Under the pieces are notes generated by a model. That model saw only the letters and a program-made list of their open reading frames with translations, searched no databases and was not told the DNA's origin. Position numbers and translations under genes: made by a program. Below, piece after piece: positions 8,783 to 16,902 of a stretch of 64,000 nt of DNA (the stretch's first letter is position 1; each line of letters starts with the position of its first letter). The DNA comes from Agarilytica sp045430305 (GTDB lineage: Bacteria; Pseudomonadota; Gammaproteobacteria; Pseudomonadales; Cellvibrionaceae), in assembly GCA_045430305.1 (NCBI GenBank), contig JAILXW010000002.1, forward strand, positions 868,001-932,000, given 5' to 3'.

Positions 8783-8797
8783 TTAAACTCATAAAAA

Positions 8798-8823
8798 ACG
8801 CCGGCTAAATGAATAGCCGGCGT
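8798..8823. terminator. Bidirectional intrinsic terminator
   Basis: A perfect 10-bp stem, ACGCCGGCTA (8798-8807) with TAGCCGGCGT (8814-8823), and a 6-nt loop. On the minus strand it is followed by a run of U (the A-run 8793-8798). On the plus strand the tail is GTTCTTCT, which is weaker. It lies between the convergent lipoprotein and GFA-family genes and probably serves both. Confidence 0.85.
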
Positions 8824-8860
8824 GTTCTTCTAAGAAAAATTTTAAGCAAAAAAGATTTAG

Positions 8861-9280
8861 TTATTGCTTGTCTCTTGTTTCCATTCCTTCTGGTATCTCA
8901 TACCAATCTTGTTTTTCGCATATCCAAATATGTACGCTGGGTGCGAAAATAGAATCGTCTTCTACATCTACAGGTTTTAATTTGAGTTTTAGAATGTCAG
9001 GTGCATCCGGGTTGTAGTGATACACACGGTTGCCGCAGCAGGCACAAAACTTAGCAAAGTTTCGATTGCCGCTTTCTGCAACTCTACTCCAGTCTTTCAT
9101 TTCACCGTTAAAGGTGATGGCGCCGTGCGGCACCATGGCCGTTACACTGAATGGCGATGTAGACAGCTTTTGGCATTCTTTGCAGTGGCAAGCAAACACT
9201 TGTTGTGGGGCTTCGTGTAATTCATATGTGACGTTGCCACACTGACACGCGCCTTTTATTGGAAAGGTATTCTCAGCCAT
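8861..9280 (-). CDS. GFA / CENP-V-fold domain protein
   Basis: A 139-aa member of the GFA family, named after glutathione-dependent formaldehyde-activating enzyme. Zinc-ligand cysteines are at the expected places: Cys12-x-Cys14 (GACQCGNV), Cys31-x-Cys33-x2-Cys36 (FACHCKECQK) and Cys79-x-Cys81-Cys82 (FCACCGN). The whole length is one beta-rich domain with no signal peptide, so it is cytosolic. Most proteins of this family have no demonstrated formaldehyde activity, so the substrate is left open. The next gene, suhB, is on the same strand 45 bp upstream but is probably functionally unrelated. Confidence 0.88.
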   Translation of the reverse strand: MAENTFPIKGACQCGNVTYELHEAPQQVFACHCKECQKLSTSPFSVTAMVPHGAITFNGEMKDWSRVAESGNRNFAKFCACCGNRVYHYNPDAPDILKLKLKPVDVEDDSIFAPSVHIWICEKQDWYEIPEGMETRDKQ

Positions 9281-9325
9281 TAGTGTTTCCTTAATGTTAT
9301 GTAAAGCATTTAATTGTCAGCTGGC

Positions 9326-10138
9326 TTAACCCGCAGAAGGCACATCACCTAAATGTTTTTGTACTATCTGTAAAAGAGGTTTAAATACTTTTGGCGTTGC
9401 GCCCACAATGTGGCCACAGTTCATAAAGTCGGTTCCGCCTTTGAAGTCGGAAACCAGGGCACCGGCTTCTTTTAATAGCAATACTCCCGCGGCAATATCC
9501 CAAGGCTTTAAATTCATTTCCCAAAAACCTTCAAAGCGGCCAGCGGCTACATAGGCTAGATCTAAAGCGGCAGAACCGGGGCGTCGTACCCCTGCAGTTA
9601 AACTAGCTACTTCTTTTAGGCATTCAGCGTAAGGATCCATATGTTCTAAAGCAAAGCCATTAAACGGAATGCCAGTGCCAATGAGCGCGCCTTCTAAGCC
9701 CTTCATTGGGCTAACGCGAATACGTCGTTCATTTCGCATGGCACCTTTCCCGCGCGATGCACAAAACTCTTCGCGCTTGATTGGGTCCAGAACGACGCCA
9801 TGTTCGAGTGTGCCTTTATAAGTGCACGCGATAGACACGGCGAAGTGGGGTATGCCGTGGAGGAAGTTTGTAGTGCCGTCGAGCGGGTCAATAATCCACT
9901 CGTAGTCACTGTCTGGGTTGCCAGAAACGCCGCTTTCCTCGCCACGGAATTTGTGGTCGGGGTAAGCTTTTTTCAGGTGGTAAAGAATTTCAGCCTCGGC
10001 CTTGTGGTCGATATCACTGACGTAATCGTTGCGGCCTTTTTCTTCAACTTTTACCCGGTCCAATCGCTCGAAAGCTTGTTCAATAATTTCACCGGCACTG
10101 CGTGCGGCTTTTAGGGCGATGGTGAGCATGGGTTCCAT
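9326..10138 (-). CDS. suhB: Inositol-1-monophosphatase family protein SuhB
   Basis: A 270-aa Mg2+-dependent phosphatase of the IMPase fold. Metal-binding motifs are complete: the Glu in FRGEESG, the WIIDPLDGTTNFLHG motif, and the C-terminal WDIAAGVLL. In E. coli SuhB hydrolyses inositol-1-phosphate in vitro and, in the cell, joins the Nus factors in the rRNA antitermination complex. The gene diverges from trmJ, with 109 bp between starts, an arrangement common in gammaproteobacteria that supports the assignment. The length agrees with the family (about 267 aa). Confidence 0.95.
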   Translation of the reverse strand: MEPMLTIALKAARSAGEIIEQAFERLDRVKVEEKGRNDYVSDIDHKAEAEILYHLKKAYPDHKFRGEESGVSGNPDSDYEWIIDPLDGTTNFLHGIPHFAVSIACTYKGTLEHGVVLDPIKREEFCASRGKGAMRNERRIRVSPMKGLEGALIGTGIPFNGFALEHMDPYAECLKEVASLTAGVRRPGSAALDLAYVAAGRFEGFWEMNLKPWDIAAGVLLLKEAGALVSDFKGGTDFMNCGHIVGATPKVFKPLLQIVQKHLGDVPSAG

Positions 10139-10247
10139 GGTGTTTTCTCGATTGATGTTGAAGGGGCGGCGATTATAGCAGAGGCAAGTGCGCTCGCGCT
10201 CCTCATCATGTATAGTCCGCGTCCGGTCAAATTAGAGCTCGAAATTC

Positions 10248-11051
10248 ATGCAAAAACGTCTAGCAAACATCCGCATGGTGATGGTCAATACTACCCACCC
10301 CGGGAACATCGGAGCGGCCGCGCGTGCGATCAAAAACATGGGGCTTTCATCGCTAGTGGTGGTGGACCCTAAAGAATTCCCTTCGCCTAAGGCAGTATGG
10401 CGGGCAGCTGGCGCTACAGATGTGCTGGATAAGATCCGTGTTGTTGCCACGTTAGACGAGGCTATTGAAGATTGTGGTTTGGTGATAGGTACCAGTGCCC
10501 GTGAGCGGCGTATTCCCTGGCCTTTGCTGACGCCCCGAGAATGTGGCGATCGAGTGATTTCTGAAGCCGATACCCACAATGTGGCCATTCTGTTTGGCCG
10601 TGAAGATCGCGGGTTAACCAATGAAGAGCTGCAGAAATGTCACTATCACGTACATATTCCTGCCAATGCAGAATACTCGTCTCTCAATATTGCCGCCGCG
10701 ATGCAGGTGATTAGCTACGAGATTCGCATGTCTCACTTAGCAGAAATCGAAGGCAAGGCCCCGCACTACGAAGACTGGGATGTACCGCCCGCAAAGACTC
10801 AAAATGTAGATCGTTTTTTCGAGCACCTAGAGGAAACGCTAGAGAAAATAGGCTTTCTTGACCCCCAAAACCCTCGCCAGACCATTACGCGCTTACGACG
10901 CCTATTCAACCGCATTCGTATGGACGAAATGGAGTTGAGCATCATGCGAGGCATGTTGACCTCGATTCAAAACCACGTGTATCACTCAGAAAAGCAAATT
11001 GAGTCCCTAAAGGACTCAAGTGGGCAAGGCGAAAACGCTCAGGGCGAATAG
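10248..11051 (+). CDS. trmJ: tRNA (cytidine/uridine-2'-O-)-methyltransferase TrmJ
   Basis: SPOUT-class methyltransferase of 267 aa that methylates the ribose of nucleotide 32 in the anticodon loop using SAM. The N-terminal RIVMVNTTHPGN-like start (here RMVMVNTTHPGNIGAAAR) and the knot motifs LFGREDRGLTNEEL and YSSLNIAAAMQVISYEI are all present. The C-terminal extension of about 90 residues is the dimer/tRNA-binding part typical of TrmJ. It lies between divergent suhB and iscR, the conserved gammaproteobacterial neighbourhood. A GC-rich imperfect hairpin followed by five T (about 11051-11083) may terminate its transcript. Confidence 0.95.
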   Translation: MQKRLANIRMVMVNTTHPGNIGAAARAIKNMGLSSLVVVDPKEFPSPKAVWRAAGATDVLDKIRVVATLDEAIEDCGLVIGTSARERRIPWPLLTPRECGDRVISEADTHNVAILFGREDRGLTNEELQKCHYHVHIPANAEYSSLNIAAAMQVISYEIRMSHLAEIEGKAPHYEDWDVPPAKTQNVDRFFEHLEETLEKIGFLDPQNPRQTITRLRRLFNRIRMDEMELSIMRGMLTSIQNHVYHSEKQIESLKDSSGQGENAQGE

Positions 11052-11108
11052 GGCAGGCATTAAGCGACCTGTGGGCCCTTTTTAATCCCGAGTGTTACGC
11101 TAGGTTTA

Positions 11109-11141
11109 ATACTTGACTTAGATGCTGGGTTTTATCATAAT
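11109..11141 (+). promoter_or_regulatory. iscR promoter with candidate type-1 IscR site
   Basis: A -35 TTGACT (11113-11118) and a -10 CATAAT (11136-11141) are separated by 17 bp. The -35 is embedded in ATACTTGACT (from 11109), the better-conserved half of IscR type-1 sites, followed by GCTGGGT where the second half would fall. This fits autorepression by [2Fe-2S]-IscR. A 13-bp perfect palindrome, GTACTATTAGTAC (11145-11157), lies just downstream around the expected transcription start and may be a second operator. Confidence 0.6.
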
Positions 11142-11224
11142 TCCGTACTATTAGTACCGTTAATTGTCGTTTTTGACGTCTTATTTTTAGTCCCTTTATT
11201 TTAAGATCAAGTGCGAGGCATACC

Positions 11225-11737
11225 ATGCGTTTAACCACCAAGGGTCGCTATGCCGTCACAGCCATGCTCGATTTAGCCCTGCATGCTACCGACGGCCCAG
11301 TCAGTTTGGCTGATATTAGTAAGCGCCAAGAGATATCTCTGTCTTACTTAGAACAGCTTTTTGCCAAGCTGCGCCAAAATGCTTTGGTTAAAAGTGTACG
11401 TGGCCCAGGCGGTGGTTACCGACTCAACCGCGACGCGAATGACGTATATGTCGCAGAGATTATCGATGCTGTGAATGAGTCTATTGATGCCACGAGTTGC
11501 GGTGGTCAAGGCGATTGTCAGCAAGGCGAAGTGTGTCTGACACATCATTTATGGACCGATCTCAGTGAACAGATTCATAAATTTTTGAGTGGTATTAGTT
11601 TACGCAGCTTAGTTGACCGAAAAGATGTGATTAATGTTGCGAGACGTCAAGATTGTAAAGACCAAGATGGTGCAACATCCCCTCTTGGTGGTAGCGTTCA
11701 TAGTGACAACGTGATTACCTCCAGTAATCTCGTGTAA
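11225..11737 (+). CDS. iscR: Fe-S cluster-responsive transcriptional regulator IscR
   Basis: Rrf2-family repressor of 170 aa. The winged HTH begins at the N-terminus (MRLTTKGRYAVTAMLDLAL) and continues with a recognition helix region (ISLSYLEQLFAKLRQ). The [2Fe-2S] ligands are visible in SCGGQGDCQQGEVCLTHHLW: three Cys plus the His of the LTHHLW stretch. That cluster senses Fe-S demand, and holo-IscR represses the biogenesis operon. It is the first gene of the hybrid isc/suf operon and lies 28 bp before the desulfurase. The C-terminal about 35 residues (after RKDVINVARRQ) are variable and probably disordered, as is usual in this family. Confidence 0.96.
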   Translation: MRLTTKGRYAVTAMLDLALHATDGPVSLADISKRQEISLSYLEQLFAKLRQNALVKSVRGPGGGYRLNRDANDVYVAEIIDAVNESIDATSCGGQGDCQQGEVCLTHHLWTDLSEQIHKFLSGISLRSLVDRKDVINVARRQDCKDQDGATSPLGGSVHSDNVITSSNLV

Positions 11738-11765
11738 CTAGTTAGGCCTAAATAACGTCCATTTT

Positions 11766-12947
11766 ATGAAAACGCCCGTTTATTTGGATTACGCAGCAAC
11801 TACGCCGGTAGACCCACGGGTGGCAGAAGCCATGTCGGCCTGCTTAACCCTCGACGGCAATTTCGCTAACCCCGCGTCACGTTCACATGTTTACGGGTGG
11901 AAAGCAGAAGAAGCAGTTGAACATGCTAGGGCCGCAGTTGCAGAGCTCATTCATGCAGATCCGCGCGAAATTGTATGGACCAGTGGTGCCACAGAATCCA
12001 ACAATCTTGCAATTAAAGGCGTTGCGGAAGCGTACTCTGAAACAGGCCGGCATATTGTTACTGCCAGTACAGAACATAAAGCAGTATTAGATACTTGTGC
12101 GTATCTAGAAACTAAAGGGTTTTCTATAACGTATTTGAAACCTGCAGCTAGTGGTCGTATTGAAATAGCACAGGTCGAGGCTGCGCTGAAAGATGACACA
12201 ATATTAGTGTCATTGATGCATGTGAATAATGAAATTGGCGTGATTCACGATATTGAAGCGATTGGGAAACTGTGCCGTAGTAAGGGCATTCTTTTCCATA
12301 GTGATGCAGCGCAAAGTCTCGGGAAAACTCCCGTAAATGTAGCAGTGTTAAATGTTGATTTAATGTCCTTTTCTGCTCATAAAATGTATGGCCCTAAAGG
12401 TATGGGTGCCTTGTATGTGCGTCGCAGCCCAGATGTGAAAATTACTGCGCAGATTCATGGTGGTGGGCACGAGCGCGGTATGCGGTCTGGTACGCTTGCA
12501 ACTCACCAAATCGTGGGTATGGGTGAAGCGGCAAACATTGCGCAGCAAGAATTAGATGCAGAATCTAAACGGCTTTTAGCTCTGCGAGAAATCTTTTTAG
12601 CTGAGATACAAGAGCTTCCAGAAACGCAAGTAAATGGTGATCTCGAACATCGTGTAGCGGGCAATATTAATATGAGTTTTGCCTATGTTAATGGCGAATC
12701 ACTTTTAATGTCGCTTCGCGATTTGGCTTTGTCGACGGGCTCTGCATGTACTTCTGTTTCCGTGGACCCGTCCTATGTGTTAACGGAAATTGGTGTAAGT
12801 AAAGCATTGGCAGAAAGCGCTTTGCGTATCAGCTTCGGTCGTTTTACTACCGAAAAAGAGGTCACGTTTGCTGCAGAGAAAATTAAAGAGGCGGTAGAGA
12901 AACTCCGCTTGCAATCGCCCGCGTGGAAAGCACGGCAGGCAGGTTAG
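11766..12947 (+). CDS. iscS: IscS/NifS-type cysteine desulfurase
   Basis: PLP-dependent class V aminotransferase-fold enzyme of 393 aa that converts cysteine to alanine and delivers persulfide sulfur. PLP Lys is in SFSAHKMYGPKG, and the mobile catalytic Cys lies in STGSACTSVSVDPSYVL, the group I (IscS-like) loop. The N-terminal YLDYAATTPVDPRV is typical. It is followed 15 bp later by sufB rather than iscU, so it feeds a SUF scaffold. A second, group II desulfurase (SufS) is encoded later in the same operon. I use iscS by family; whether it also supplies tRNA thiolation here is unknown. Confidence 0.92.
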   Translation: MKTPVYLDYAATTPVDPRVAEAMSACLTLDGNFANPASRSHVYGWKAEEAVEHARAAVAELIHADPREIVWTSGATESNNLAIKGVAEAYSETGRHIVTASTEHKAVLDTCAYLETKGFSITYLKPAASGRIEIAQVEAALKDDTILVSLMHVNNEIGVIHDIEAIGKLCRSKGILFHSDAAQSLGKTPVNVAVLNVDLMSFSAHKMYGPKGMGALYVRRSPDVKITAQIHGGGHERGMRSGTLATHQIVGMGEAANIAQQELDAESKRLLALREIFLAEIQELPETQVNGDLEHRVAGNINMSFAYVNGESLLMSLRDLALSTGSACTSVSVDPSYVLTEIGVSKALAESALRISFGRFTTEKEVTFAAEKIKEAVEKLRLQSPAWKARQAG

Positions 12948-12962
12948 TTTTAAAGATAAATT

Positions 12963-14402
12963 ATGACACAAGAACATATCGATCAACTTATTGAAAAAGA
13001 ATACGCAGCGGGCTTTGTTTCTGATATTGAGTCAGACACACTCCCTCCTGGTTTAAATGAGGATGTCGTACGCTTTATTTCATCGAAAAAAGGTGAGCCA
13101 GAGTGGATGCTCGAATGGCGCCTTAAGGCCTATCGTGCTTGGAAAGAAATGGTCGAGCCAGAATGGGCGCATGTCGATTACCCAAAGATAGAGTTCGATC
13201 AGATTTCTTATTATTCCGCCCCTAAAAGTATGGCTGATAAGCCAAAAAGTTTGGATGAAGTCGACCCTGAATTAATTGAAACCTACAACAAGTTAGGGAT
13301 TCCGCTTCACGAACAAGAAATGTTGGCCGGTGTTGCGGTAGATGCAGTATTTGACTCGGTTTCTGTGGCGACAACCTTTCGTAAAAAATTGAAAGAGGCT
13401 GGTGTTATTTTTTGCCCTATCTCGGAAGCTGTGCATGAATATCCCGAGTTAGTGCAAAAATATTTAGGGTCGGTTGTTCCACAAAAAGACAATTACTATG
13501 CGGCGCTTAATTGTGCCGTCTTTAGTGATGGTTCCTTTGTGTATATTCCAAAAGGCGTACGTTGCCCGATGGAGCTATCCACCTATTTCCGTATTAATGA
13601 ATCGAATACCGGCCAGTTTGAGCGAACGCTGATTATTGCCGAAGAAGGTTCGCATGTAAGTTACCTTGAAGGTTGCACGGCACCAATGCGGGACGAAAAC
13701 CAGCTTCACGCCGCAGTGGTTGAGTTGGTCGCCTTAGATAACGCCAAAATCAAATACTCAACGGTTCAAAACTGGTACCCGGGTGATGCGCAAGGCAAAG
13801 GTGGCATATACAACTTTGTGACTAAGCGTGGTGTTTGCCACACTAATGCTCACATCTCTTGGACGCAAGTAGAAACAGGCTCTGCGATAACTTGGAAGTA
13901 CCCGAGTTGTATCTTGAAGGGTGATAACTCGGTTGGCGAGTTTTATTCGGTAGCTCTAACTAACAATTATCAGCAAGCCGATACCGGTACCAAAATGATT
14001 CACCTGGGCAAAAATACGCGGTCGACAATTATTTCTAAGGGTATTTCTGCTGGTAAAAGCTCGAATGCCTACCGCGGGCTTGTGCGAATGAACCCCGGCG
14101 CCGAAGGTGCTCGTAATTATACGCAGTGTGATTCGCTGCTAATTGGTGATAAATGTGCGGCGCATACTTTCCCCTATATCGAAAGTAAAAACCCTTCGGC
14201 GGTAATCGAGCATGAAGCGACGACGTCGAAGGTGAGTGATGACCAATTGTATTTATGTTTGCAGCGCGGTATTGATACTGAAAAAGCGGTATCGATGATT
14301 GTGAATGGTTTTTGTAAAGAGGTATTCAAAGAGTTACCCATGGAGTTTGCCGTTGAAGCTGGCAAGCTGTTAGAGGTGAGTCTTGAGGGTAGTGTGGGGT
14401 AG
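12963..14402 (+). CDS. sufB: Fe-S cluster scaffold subunit SufB
   Basis: SufB, 479 aa, is the main scaffold protein of the SufBC2D complex that assembles Fe-S clusters. The C-terminal beta-helix region is well conserved (for example NYTQCDSLLIGDKCAAHTFP and IEHEATTSKVSDDQLYLCLQ). These include the Cys in NYTQCDS and the Glu/His region that matches cluster-assembly residues in E. coli SufB. Length is close to the E. coli protein (495 aa). It follows the desulfurase by 15 bp and is separated from sufC by an unusual 428-bp gap filled with structured repeats. Confidence 0.96.
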   Translation: MTQEHIDQLIEKEYAAGFVSDIESDTLPPGLNEDVVRFISSKKGEPEWMLEWRLKAYRAWKEMVEPEWAHVDYPKIEFDQISYYSAPKSMADKPKSLDEVDPELIETYNKLGIPLHEQEMLAGVAVDAVFDSVSVATTFRKKLKEAGVIFCPISEAVHEYPELVQKYLGSVVPQKDNYYAALNCAVFSDGSFVYIPKGVRCPMELSTYFRINESNTGQFERTLIIAEEGSHVSYLEGCTAPMRDENQLHAAVVELVALDNAKIKYSTVQNWYPGDAQGKGGIYNFVTKRGVCHTNAHISWTQVETGSAITWKYPSCILKGDNSVGEFYSVALTNNYQQADTGTKMIHLGKNTRSTIISKGISAGKSSNAYRGLVRMNPGAEGARNYTQCDSLLIGDKCAAHTFPYIESKNPSAVIEHEATTSKVSDDQLYLCLQRGIDTEKAVSMIVNGFCKEVFKELPMEFAVEAGKLLEVSLEGSVG

Positions 14403-14459
14403 GTTATTCCTCATTGAAAGAATGATTAAGTCGGCAGTTTAACTCGGTCGATTAGAAGT

Positions 14460-14559
14460 AAGGGCGGGTGAGGCTTTTTGAGACCGTCTGCCGCAGGACG
14501 CGGCAGTCGAGCCTACATGGATGTATCTACGGCGTGTCGAAAAAAGTTTACCCGCCCTT
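14460..14559 (+). repeat. Structured intergenic repeat, copy A
   Basis: An element of about 100 bp inside the sufB-sufC gap. Outer arms AAGGGCGGGT (14460-14469) and ACCCGCCCTT (14550-14559) are perfectly complementary. The 53-bp core (14484-14536) starts with a 7-bp hairpin, CTGCCGC/GCGGCAG, continues with CGAGCC and a TACAT/ATGTA hairpin, and ends TACGGCGTG. Copy B carries the same core on the other strand at 45 of 53 positions. It looks like a member of a dispersed intergenic repeat family; no transposase is present. Confidence 0.8.
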
Positions 14560-14642
14560 GCTTGGCAATACATGGTTAAGGGGCCGCGACCGAACGCTTA
14601 ATTTGGTCGGTAAAGTTGGCCCTGTTATAGGCGCGCCCAATC

Positions 14643-14735
14643 ATTGGGAGCATTTTATTTTTCACGCCGTAAACCCTTCCCTGGGGGCTCGGCTGCCGCG
14701 TCCTGCGGCAGACGGAAAAATAAAACACTCCCAAT
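14643..14735 (-). repeat. Structured intergenic repeat, copy B (inverted)
   Basis: The second copy, opposite in orientation to copy A. Outer arms at 14643-14663 and 14715-14735 pair over 21 bp with two mismatches (ATTGGGAG ... CTCCCAAT at the ends). The 53-bp core is 14663-14715 read on the minus strand. Where copy A has TAC/GTA at the inner hairpin, copy B has CCC/GGG, and the outer arms are unrelated in sequence yet still pair, so structure rather than sequence is conserved in these parts. An open frame at 14468-14767 across the gap has no protein-like character. Confidence 0.8.
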
Positions 14736-14830
14736 GCTCAGACGCTAAGTGGAATGTTCTCGGCTAAGTGTTTTCGACGCGGAATATGTTAGTAAGGTGA
14801 TGCGTGAGATTGTTTGGAGAAAAAAGCTAA

Positions 14831-15580
14831 ATGCTATCAATCAAAAATTTACAGGCAAAAGTAGAAGATAAAGATATTCTCAAAGGCTTAAGCTTAGACA
14901 TTAAGCCAGGAGAAGTGCACGCTATTATGGGGCCTAACGGTTCCGGTAAAAGTACCCTGGGTCACGTGCTTAGTGGTCGAGAAGGTTACGAAGTGACAGG
15001 CGGCGGTGTAGAGTTTCTCGGCAAAGACTTACTTGATCTAGAAACCGAAGAGCGTGCACGCGAAGGTCTGTTTCTCGCCTTTCAATACCCAGTAGAAATT
15101 CCTGGCGTTAGCAATATGGAATTTCTAAAGGCCTCAGTGGATGCAGTGCGTGAGCATCGTGGGCTAGAAGCGCTCGATTCCGTGAGTTTTATGAAAAAAG
15201 CACGCGAGTTTTGTAAGGCGGTAAACCTAGATCAAAACTTTCTAAAGCGTGGTGTGAACGAAGGCTTTTCTGGCGGCGAGAAAAAACGCAACGAAATTAT
15301 GCAAATGATGCTGCTAGAGCCCAAACTCGCCATACTTGATGAAACAGATTCTGGCCTCGATATCGATGCCTTACAAGTAGTTGCCGATGGCGTGAATTCG
15401 CTGCGCGCAGAAGATCGTTCTTTTATCGTGGTAACCCACTATCAACGCTTATTAAATTATATAGAACCCGATTATGTGCACGTGCTTGCCGGTGGCAAAA
15501 TCGTTAAGTCCGGCGATAAAAGCTTGGCTTTAGAGCTAGAAGAAAAGGGTTACGGCTGGATAGAGCAAGAGGTCGCTTAA
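14831..15580 (+). CDS. sufC: Fe-S assembly ATPase SufC
   Basis: ABC-type ATPase of 249 aa, a soluble partner of SufB and SufD. The Walker A motif is GPNGSGKST, the signature region FSGGEKKRNE, and Walker B LAILDETDSGLDID; the H-loop His is in VVTHYQRLL. The D-x-G-L-D after the Walker B Glu is typical of SufC. ATP hydrolysis drives the conformational change that opens the SufB-SufD interface for cluster assembly. The stop codon of sufC overlaps the ATG of sufD by one base (TAATG), indicating translational coupling. Because of the repeats upstream, sufC might also be transcribed from an internal promoter. Confidence 0.97.
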   Translation: MLSIKNLQAKVEDKDILKGLSLDIKPGEVHAIMGPNGSGKSTLGHVLSGREGYEVTGGGVEFLGKDLLDLETEERAREGLFLAFQYPVEIPGVSNMEFLKASVDAVREHRGLEALDSVSFMKKAREFCKAVNLDQNFLKRGVNEGFSGGEKKRNEIMQMMLLEPKLAILDETDSGLDIDALQVVADGVNSLRAEDRSFIVVTHYQRLLNYIEPDYVHVLAGGKIVKSGDKSLALELEEKGYGWIEQEVA

Positions 15581-16902
15581 TGTCTGATTTTGTTCAGCAA
15601 GCGCTAAGCGCAAATACAAGTACCGAACTCGATTGGCTTGAATCACAGCAGGCAAACAGTCGGGAAGCTTGGTCGAAGGTGACATTTCCCAATCGAAAAA
15701 CCGAAGATTGGAAATACACCAGTCTTCGAGTATTGGAAAAACAAAACTTTACCGACGCTAACCCCTTGAAAGTATCGCTGGATGCCGAATTCATTGCGCA
15801 GCACGCAATTGCTGGGCTTGATACTTTTGATCTTGTATTTGTAAATGGCTATTTTTCGGAGGAGTATTCTTCACCGCGCACAGAGCTACCAGAAGATATA
15901 CAGCTTTGTAATTTTCAGAGTGCGCCAGAAGAACTAAAGTCAGAAATTGCTAGTGCTCTCGACTCTGTAGTGCAAGCGGGTGACCATCTGTTTTCACAGC
16001 TTAATTTGGCACAAATGCAAGATGGTGTGTATTTGCGTGTAAATAAAAATGCCAAAGTCGAAAAAGTCATTCGAGTCTTTCACTATATGACCGCGCATGA
16101 GCAGGGCGTAAGTATTGCCCCCAGATTGTTTGTGCAAGTAGGTGTCGGCGCTGAAGCGAGTGTGGTTGAGCAATTTGCGAGTGAGGTCGGTGAGCCTAGG
16201 GTATTCGCTAACGCCTTAACCGAAATTGACCTGGCAGAAAATGCACAGATCAAACATTACCGCTTGCATCTTGAAGAAGAAACGGCGCTACACATTGGTG
16301 GTGTACATGCCGCTTTGGGTGCGCATTCTAACTTAAATAGTTTTCATCTCGCCTATGGCGGCGTATTGAAGCGCATCGATTGCGTTGTGCATCATAAAGG
16401 GCAGGGCGCACATTGCGAATTAAATGGTATCTATTTGCCGCGTCATAAACAGCACGTGGATTACCATACAACGATTGAGCATGCGGTGCCGCATTGCACC
16501 ACAAATGAAGTGTTTCGCGGCATTATTAGTGATGAAGCAAAAGCAGTCTTTAATGGGCGTATTCATATTCATAAAGACGCTCAAAAAACACTGGCGCAAC
16601 TGAGCAATAAAAACCTGCTTACTAGTAACAAAGCAGAGATCGACACCAAGCCCGAACTCGAAATATATGCGGATGATGTGCAGTGTGCCCACGGTGCTAC
16701 AGTGGCACAGTTGGAAGAAAAGTCGATGCACTATTTGATGACGCGTGGCCTTTCGAGAACAGATGCTCGTATGATGTTGAGCTTTGGCTTTATCAATGAA
16801 TTAGTGAATCAAATTCACCACGAAGCCATTGCTGAGTTTTTACGACCCAAAATATCCGCTTTGTTTTCTATTGAACCATTAAATGAAGGGCTGGAGGCGT
16901 AG
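15580..16902 (+). CDS. sufD: Fe-S assembly protein SufD
   Basis: SufD, 440 aa, is a paralogue of SufB that heterodimerises with it in the SufBC2D scaffold and is linked to iron entry. The N-terminal region is variable (NRKTEDWKYTSLRVLEK is the recognisable segment). The C-terminal beta-helix is conserved, with the functional His region in CAHGATVAQLEEKSMHYLMT and the ending RTDARMMLSFGFINELVNQI. It starts within the sufC stop codon. Its own stop codon overlaps the GTG start of sufS by one base, so the three genes are coupled. Confidence 0.96.
   Translation: MSDFVQQALSANTSTELDWLESQQANSREAWSKVTFPNRKTEDWKYTSLRVLEKQNFTDANPLKVSLDAEFIAQHAIAGLDTFDLVFVNGYFSEEYSSPRTELPEDIQLCNFQSAPEELKSEIASALDSVVQAGDHLFSQLNLAQMQDGVYLRVNKNAKVEKVIRVFHYMTAHEQGVSIAPRLFVQVGVGAEASVVEQFASEVGEPRVFANALTEIDLAENAQIKHYRLHLEEETALHIGGVHAALGAHSNLNSFHLAYGGVLKRIDCVVHHKGQGAHCELNGIYLPRHKQHVDYHTTIEHAVPHCTTNEVFRGIISDEAKAVFNGRIHIHKDAQKTLAQLSNKNLLTSNKAEIDTKPELEIYADDVQCAHGATVAQLEEKSMHYLMTRGLSRTDARMMLSFGFINELVNQIHHEAIAEFLRPKISALFSIEPLNEGLEA

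Noticed and set aside
14468..14767. Open reading frame of 99 codons between sufB and sufC
   Set aside because: It lies across two structured repeat copies, has no Shine-Dalgarno and its residues follow the repeat sequence, so it is unlikely to be a protein gene.
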